From an uncultured Pseudoflavonifractor sp. (GTDB lineage: Bacteria > Bacillota > Clostridia > Oscillospirales > Oscillospiraceae), in NCBI GenBank assembly GCA_947651395.1, contig CANSYW010000002.1:62001-126000 (forward strand): 64,000 nucleotides of DNA, written 5' to 3'. Within the stretch, counting starts at the first letter, position 1. Each line of letters begins with the position of its first letter. The notes under the pieces are model-generated. The model did no database searches. It saw only the letters and a list, made by a program, of their open reading frames with translations, and was not told the DNA's origin. Shown here one piece after another: positions 58,342-64,000 of this stretch. The position numbers and the translations under genes are program-made.

Positions 58342-59708
58342 GCATGGCAGAGGAGAAAAAACCGGCCTCCAGATCCGCGGCGGTAAAGAAGCTGGCGGCC
58401 ACCAAGGCGGCGGGAGAATACCAGAAGAAATGGTTCCTTGAAATGCGGGAACGGGTGGAGCGAGAGGGCTGCGACTTTGCCATTCTCAACGCCGACGTGC
58501 CCATGGAGATATTTCGGGCCATGGACATCCCCTTTGTGGTGAATCAATGGTGGTCCGCCATCTGCGGCGCCAAGCGGAAGACCAAGCGGTATTTTGAGCT
58601 GATGCGGGAAAACGGCTATCGACCGGATCTTGACAGCTACTGTGCCATGGCCCTTGCGGAGAGCTACGATCCCGACGACAAAAAGCTGGACGAGGAGGGC
58701 AATCCCATCGGCCCCTGGGGGGGGCTGCCCAGGATCTCCATCAGCATTACCCGGGCCACCAGTGACAGCCTGGTCAAGATCTACGATCTTTTGGCCCGCA
58801 ACCACGGCGGAGAGCTCTATGTGATGGGCAACACCATCGCCCGCAAGACGCCCCTCAATTGGTATGAGCTTGCCGCTGACCGCTGGGAGGAGATCTACGA
58901 CAGTGACCGCCTGGACGCAGCGGTGGAGGATCTCAAGGAGCTCATCCGCTGGCTGGAGAGGAAAACGGGCAGGCGGTTTGATATGAACAAGCTGCAAGAG
59001 GTCATGGACCTGGTCAATGAGCAGGAGGGCTGGTACAAAAAGATACGGGATCTTATCGCTCAATGTCACCCCGTGCCTGTCACGGTGGTGGACACCATCA
59101 ACGCCGTGATGCAGGCCCAGTGGCAGCGGGGGACCCGCTGGGCCGCCGACCATGCCCGGGGACTTTATGAGGAGATCAAGGTCCTTGTGGACAAGGGCGA
59201 GGCGGCGGTGCCCAATGAGAAGCTGCGTATGATGTGGCTGGGCCGGGGCATGTGGCAGGACTTTGCCTTCTATCAGCGCTTTGAGGAAAAGTATGGGGCG
59301 GTGTTCATGTGGTCCATGTATCTGGCCATGGGCGCCGACGCCTATACCAGGAACCATGTGGAAAAGGATCCCCTGCGCGCTCTGACAGCCCGGTTTGTGG
59401 GCATGGAGGACTTTTTGCACATGCCGCCCTGGAACAGCTCCTGGTTTATCCAGCAGGCCAGGCAGAACGATATTGACGGCGTAGTATATATGATCCCCGA
59501 CAACGACGTTATCGCGCTGGAGGGCAGCTATTTCATCATCAGGAATCTGGAGGATGCGGGCATCCCTGTGCTTAGCTTCCAGGCAGACCCGGTCAATGTG
59601 GGGAAATGGAACGCCGAGACCATGACCGGCATGGTAGAGGAATTCATAGAGCAAAGAGTAATACCAAATAGAGAGAAAATTAATAAAAAATCCCCATCTG
59701 TACAATAA
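58338..59708 (+). CDS. 2-hydroxyacyl-CoA dehydratase / benzoyl-CoA reductase family subunit (second subunit)
   Basis: FAILNADVPMEIFRAMDIPFVVNQWWSAICGAKRKTKRYFELMRENGYRPDLDSYC; ATGA overlap with previous gene. Confidence 0.82.
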   Translation: MSMAEEKKPASRSAAVKKLAATKAAGEYQKKWFLEMRERVEREGCDFAILNADVPMEIFRAMDIPFVVNQWWSAICGAKRKTKRYFELMRENGYRPDLDSYCAMALAESYDPDDKKLDEEGNPIGPWGGLPRISISITRATSDSLVKIYDLLARNHGGELYVMGNTIARKTPLNWYELAADRWEEIYDSDRLDAAVEDLKELIRWLERKTGRRFDMNKLQEVMDLVNEQEGWYKKIRDLIAQCHPVPVTVVDTINAVMQAQWQRGTRWAADHARGLYEEIKVLVDKGEAAVPNEKLRMMWLGRGMWQDFAFYQRFEEKYGAVFMWSMYLAMGADAYTRNHVEKDPLRALTARFVGMEDFLHMPPWNSSWFIQQARQNDIDGVVYMIPDNDVIALEGSYFIIRNLEDAGIPVLSFQADPVNVGKWNAETMTGMVEEFIEQRVIPNREKINKKSPSVQ

Positions 59709-59782
59709 AAAATCGAATTTTTTTCGGCTGAACATATTCACAAATTGGTTGAGATGTATTATAATAACAGGAGGTCATCCAT

Positions 59783-61003
59783 ATGTCTTGTAAAGGTCCC
59801 CTTTCCGGTTACCGTGTTCTTGATATGACCCAGTTTGAGTCCGGCACCGTCTGCACCGAGACCCTGGCCTGGCTGGGGGCTGAGGTGCTGAAGGTGGAGC
59901 GGCCCGTCAAGGGTGAATTGGGCCGCTACTCTCAGGCCAACCCCGGGGTGGACAGCTACGGCTTTGTAGTCATGAACATGAACAAGAAGTCCATTACCTG
60001 CGACGCCAAGTCTCCCGAAGGCCTTGCTCTGTTGGAGAAGCTGATGAAGGTGTGCGATGTGGTGGTGGAGAACATGGGCCCCGGCTCCATGGATAAGCTG
60101 GGTCTGACCTACGACCGCTGCAAGGAGCTCAACCCGAAGATCATCTATGCCAGCCTGAAGGGGTTTGATCAGACGGGGCCCTATAAGGATTATCCCGCCT
60201 TCGATCCCATCGCTACCCACACCGGCGTTATGGTCTCCGCCACCGGTCTGCCGGAGCAGCCCATCAAGTGCGGCGTCTCCGTGGCTGATTCAGGCACCGG
60301 TATGACCCTGGCCATGAGTATCATTGCCGCTCTGCTCCAGCGGGAGCGGGAGGGCATCGGTCAGCGGGTGGACGTGGCCATGCAGGACTTTATGATCTGT
60401 CTCAGCCGTTCTCAATGGGAGCCTTTCCTCAACAAGGGCAAGCCCAACCGCCGGGTGGCCAACGGCATGCCTCTGGAGGATGTGGCCCCCTCGGACACCT
60501 ATCCCTGCAAGCCTTTTGGTCTCAACGACTATGTGCATATCTACTGCTCCCGCCATCCCGGCAGCAAGCAGTGGGATAACCTGTGCGACGTCATCGGACG
60601 GCCCGACCTGAAGCAGGATGTGTGCCCTGAGATGGCCACACCCACCAGCCGTTTTGTCCACCGGGACATTTGTGACGGCGCCATTAAGGACTGGCTGAAG
60701 AATTACACCAAGTTTGAGGCGATGGACATCCTCTGTAAGGCCGACATCCCCGCCGGAGCCTTGTTGGACTGCGAGGACATTACCAACGATCCTCAGTATC
60801 AGGAGCGGGGTATCATTGTAGAGGTGGAGCATCCCCAGCGGGGCAAGTTCAAGATCCCCGGCTTTGCTCCCAAGATGAGCGCCGTCAAGGTAGAGTACGA
60901 GTGCAGCCCGGAGCTGGGCGGCAGCAATGAGGAGGTCTACGGCAAGCTGTTGGGCCTCTCTGCGGAAGAGCGTTCCGCACTGAAGGAAAAGAAGGTCATC
61001 TGA
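59783..61003 (+). CDS. CaiB/BaiF family (class III) CoA-transferase
   Basis: PLSGYRVLDMTQFESGTVCTETLAWLGAEVLKVERPVKGELGRY; VVVENMGPGSMDKLGLTYD; YASLKGFDQTGPYKDYPAFD. Confidence 0.95.
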   Translation: MSCKGPLSGYRVLDMTQFESGTVCTETLAWLGAEVLKVERPVKGELGRYSQANPGVDSYGFVVMNMNKKSITCDAKSPEGLALLEKLMKVCDVVVENMGPGSMDKLGLTYDRCKELNPKIIYASLKGFDQTGPYKDYPAFDPIATHTGVMVSATGLPEQPIKCGVSVADSGTGMTLAMSIIAALLQREREGIGQRVDVAMQDFMICLSRSQWEPFLNKGKPNRRVANGMPLEDVAPSDTYPCKPFGLNDYVHIYCSRHPGSKQWDNLCDVIGRPDLKQDVCPEMATPTSRFVHRDICDGAIKDWLKNYTKFEAMDILCKADIPAGALLDCEDITNDPQYQERGIIVEVEHPQRGKFKIPGFAPKMSAVKVEYECSPELGGSNEEVYGKLLGLSAEERSALKEKKVI

Positions 61004-61093
61004 TCAAGGCTGCTCCGGCACGTCGCCGCCCTGCTCTGTGGGGCGGCGGCGTGCCGACGCTTATACATTGATTTTTCCGCGAGAAAAAGAGGA

Positions 61094-62692
61094 GTGGAGC
61101 ATATGCTGCCTTTGGAAGAACTGACGGTGGGACAATTGCTCAGAAGGACGGCCCGGCGCTTGCCCGAACGACCTGCCATGGAGTATGGGGACAGAACATG
61201 GAGCTATCGGGAATTTGACGCCCAGGTGGATCTGTGGGCCCGCCGGCTTCTTGGCCTGGGGATCCGCAAGGGAGAACGGGTGGGCCTGTGGTGCGAGATG
61301 GAGCCCCGCGCCGTTTTCCTCATGTACGCGCTGGTTCGCATCGGGGCGGTGTGCGCCATGTTCAACACCAGCCTTCGGCGGCCCGAGCTCAGATCTCTGC
61401 TGGAGCGCACCCGGATCTCCACCCTCCTTTATGGTGGGGGTTATAAGGAGTTGGACTATCCTGAAATATGCCGGGGACTGGAAGAGGAGTTGCCCTGTCT
61501 GGAGCGTATGTATTACGTCAGCGAGGCGCCCCGGTCCGGCTATCCTGCTTTGGAGGAGATCCTGCCGGCCACCCCGGCGGAGCTGGAGTGGGCGGAGGAG
61601 GTGGTGCGCCCGGAGGACACTGCCTTTATCCTCTACACCAGCGGCACCACCAGCGCCCCCAAGGCGGTGATGGGCAGCCACTTCAGCCGGGCCAACAGCG
61701 GAGTGCTCCAGGCCCATGATCTGGGGGCCACCCAGGACGACCGGTTCTGCGTGGGCATGCCCATGTTCCACTGCTTTTGTCTGTCGGTGAATATCCTGGC
61801 GGCCTGCGCCGTGGGGGCCTGCCTCTGCCTGCCGGCGGGTCGGCGGACGGGAGAACTGCTGGAGACCATTACCAGGCGGCGGTGTACGGTGTTCAGCAGC
61901 GTGCCTGCCCTGTTCCACGCCATCCTCTGCCGGGAGGACTTTGACCGCTGGGATCTGTCCTGCCTGCGTACCGGCTTTATCGGCGGCAGCCTTTATCCCG
62001 CCGCCCTTTTCCGGGAGATCGACGAGCGCTTCGGGGAGAACTTTACCCTGCTGTCCAGCCTGGGCCAGACTGAGGCCACCGCGGGGCTTACCACCTCCTT
62101 TTTGGGTGACACGCTGGAGGTGCGCAGCGAGACCGTGGGCCACTTTATGGATCATGTGGAGGGGAAGATCGCCGATATTGAGACCGGTGCGGCCCTCCCT
62201 CCGGGACGGTCGGGGGAGATTTGCGTGCGGGGCTATCTGGTGATGCAGGGCTACTACGGCCAGGGTGAGGAGACCGCCAGGGCCATCGATCCGGAGGGCT
62301 GGCTCCACACCGGGGACATGGGCTGTATGGACGAGAAGGGAAATATCCGCATGACGGGTCGGCTCAAGGAGCTCATTATCCGGGGGGGCGAGAACATCAG
62401 CCCCGCGGAGGTGGAGAATGTTGCCGCGGAGTGGCCGAACATCAGCATGTGCAAGGCGGTGGGCGTTCCGGACGGGCACTACGGGGAGGAGATCTGTCTG
62501 TGTGTCATCCCCCGGGAGAGGGGAGACTGGGACGAGGAGGCCTTCCGGGAATGGCTCAGACCTCGGCTGGCCGCCTTTAAGCTTCCGAGATACATTTTAC
62601 TGCTGGAGGAGTTCCCCCGGACGGTCACCGGAAAGATCCGGCCCGCCGAGCTCCGGGCTCTGGCCGTGGAGCGGCTGGGTCTGGATCGATAG
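61094..62692 (+). CDS. acyl-CoA synthetase (AMP-forming, CaiC-like)
   Basis: FILYTSGTTSAPKAVMGSH, GEICVRGYLVMQGYYG, GWLHTGDMGCMDEKGNIRMTGRLKELIIRGGENISPAEVE. Confidence 0.95.
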   Translation: MEHMLPLEELTVGQLLRRTARRLPERPAMEYGDRTWSYREFDAQVDLWARRLLGLGIRKGERVGLWCEMEPRAVFLMYALVRIGAVCAMFNTSLRRPELRSLLERTRISTLLYGGGYKELDYPEICRGLEEELPCLERMYYVSEAPRSGYPALEEILPATPAELEWAEEVVRPEDTAFILYTSGTTSAPKAVMGSHFSRANSGVLQAHDLGATQDDRFCVGMPMFHCFCLSVNILAACAVGACLCLPAGRRTGELLETITRRRCTVFSSVPALFHAILCREDFDRWDLSCLRTGFIGGSLYPAALFREIDERFGENFTLLSSLGQTEATAGLTTSFLGDTLEVRSETVGHFMDHVEGKIADIETGAALPPGRSGEICVRGYLVMQGYYGQGEETARAIDPEGWLHTGDMGCMDEKGNIRMTGRLKELIIRGGENISPAEVENVAAEWPNISMCKAVGVPDGHYGEEICLCVIPRERGDWDEEAFREWLRPRLAAFKLPRYILLLEEFPRTVTGKIRPAELRALAVERLGLDR

Positions 62693-62754
62693 AGCAAAGG
62701 AACGCCGTGGGCCAGGGGTGGTCCACGGCGTTCTGAGAGAAGGGAGGACAGCCT

Positions 62755-64000
62755 GTGGGACTGTTTGTCAGGGATCGGGATTTTTATAAAAAGATATTGA
62801 CCATCGGAGGCCCTATTGCCGCCCAGCAGGTCATCACCGTGGGTGTGAACATGATGGACACGGTGATGCTGGGCCAGCTCAACGAGACCGCCATCTCCGC
62901 CAGCGCCGCCGCTACGCAGGCCCATACCCTGTTCCACTTTATGGCTATGGGGATGGGCATGGGGGCCAGTGTGCTCATTGCCCGGTACTGGGGTGCGGGG
63001 GAGATGCCCAGCCTGCGCAAAAGCCTGAGCCTGATGTACCGCTGCTGTATCCTTATCGCGGCCCTCTTTACTCTGACGGTGGCCCTGGCCCCACACTGGG
63101 TCATGTCTCTTCTGACCCCGTCGGAGGCGGTGATCGCGGAGGGGATCCGGTATCTTCGCTGGGCCCTGCCCTGCTTCTTCTTGGCGGGCTTTTCCCTGAC
63201 CACCACGGTGGTTTTGCGGAACCTGGGGAAGATGCATGTGCCTATGTTGGTGTCTGTAGGAGCCTTCTTTATCAATATCTTTTTCAACTGGGTCTTCATC
63301 TTCGGGAAGCTGGGAGCCCCGGAGATGGGTGTGGCTGGGGCGGCCCTGGGCACCCTGATCAGCCGGAGCTTTGAATTTCTTGTCATTTGCGGGTATTTCT
63401 TTTTTTATGATAAGGTGGCTCACTTTCGGCTGCGGGATATCCTGGCCCCCTGTGGAGATCTGCTGCCGGAATTTCTGCGCATCTCCCTGCCGGTGATGAT
63501 CAGCGATACCCTTTTGGGCCTGGGCAGCAGCGTGAGCATGTCCATTGTGGGCCATATCAGCGACGCCTTTATGTCGGCCAACACCATCACCAATGTCACC
63601 CAGCAGATCACCACCGTCTTTACCGCTGGGCTGGGGCAGTCGGCGGTCATTATCACCGGCAACACTCTTGGACGGGGGGAACGGGAGAAGGCCCAGGCCC
63701 AGGGGGTCACCTTCACCCTTTTGGGCTTTCTGCTGGGGGCGGCGTGCGGTGGGATCATCCTGCTCATCAGCCCCGGGGTGGTGGGAAGCTACAAGATCAC
63801 CCCGGAGACCTATGCCATCGCCATGGAGCTTATGCGGGCGGTGGCGTGTATCGTGGTGTTTATGGCCCCCGCCTCCATCCTCACCAAGGGAGTCCTTCGG
63901 GGGGGCGGAGACACCCGCTTCCTCATGATCGCAGACGTGTTTTTCCTCTGGGCGGTGAGCGTGCCCCTGGGCTACTGCGCGGGGCATTTGTGGCACTGGA
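62755..64000 (+). CDS. MATE family efflux transporter, partial (runs off right edge)
   Basis: GTG start: VGLFVRDRDFYKKILTIGGPIAAQQVITVGVNMMDTVMLGQLNETAISASAAATQAHTLFHFMAMGMGMGASVLIARYWGAGE. Confidence 0.9.
   Translation, partial: MGLFVRDRDFYKKILTIGGPIAAQQVITVGVNMMDTVMLGQLNETAISASAAATQAHTLFHFMAMGMGMGASVLIARYWGAGEMPSLRKSLSLMYRCCILIAALFTLTVALAPHWVMSLLTPSEAVIAEGIRYLRWALPCFFLAGFSLTTTVVLRNLGKMHVPMLVSVGAFFINIFFNWVFIFGKLGAPEMGVAGAALGTLISRSFEFLVICGYFFFYDKVAHFRLRDILAPCGDLLPEFLRISLPVMISDTLLGLGSSVSMSIVGHISDAFMSANTITNVTQQITTVFTAGLGQSAVIITGNTLGRGEREKAQAQGVTFTLLGFLLGAACGGIILLISPGVVGSYKITPETYAIAMELMRAVACIVVFMAPASILTKGVLRGGGDTRFLMIADVFFLWAVSVPLGYCAGHLWHW

Noticed and set aside
61061-62479. 472-aa minus-strand ORF opposite the acyl-CoA ligase
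   Set aside because: Shadow ORF; sense strand has all AMP-forming ligase motifs.

Overview
The window is a GC-rich Firmicutes chromosome segment. Gene content and style suggest a gut Oscillospiraceae/Clostridia relative; this is inferred, not proven. Core regions: BlaR/BlaI, an SLH protein, a MacB-type efflux operon, QueT, GalU, rpsF-ssb-rpsR, a three-gene FeFe-hydrogenase-like sensory operon, serC-serA, GntR/ABC, VanW, a UroD-like methyltransferase locus, and an iron-type ABC importer with duplicated binding proteins. An ABC-F ATPase follows, with an attenuator-like leader. From 46.6 to 62.7 kb there is an anaerobic acyl-CoA cluster: CoA-transferase, two acyl-CoA dehydrogenases, EtfBA, PucR, a transporter, a divergent 2-hydroxyacyl-CoA dehydratase pair, a CaiB-like CoA-transferase and an acyl-CoA ligase. 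A compact integrated element of about 7.6 kb (~27.63-35.22 kb) is bounded by a 24-bp direct repeat. It encodes a tyrosine integrase, XRE repressor, excisionase-like HTH, small zinc-ribbon proteins and two adjacent HUH-Rep-like genes. One Rep appears to have lost both the HUH histidines and the catalytic Tyr. The element also carries an unannotated 27-aa holin-like type I toxin with a convergent antisense RNA promoter. The element and the dehydratase cluster are the best places to look for something new. All calls are from reading the sequence and supplied ORFs; no database search was run.
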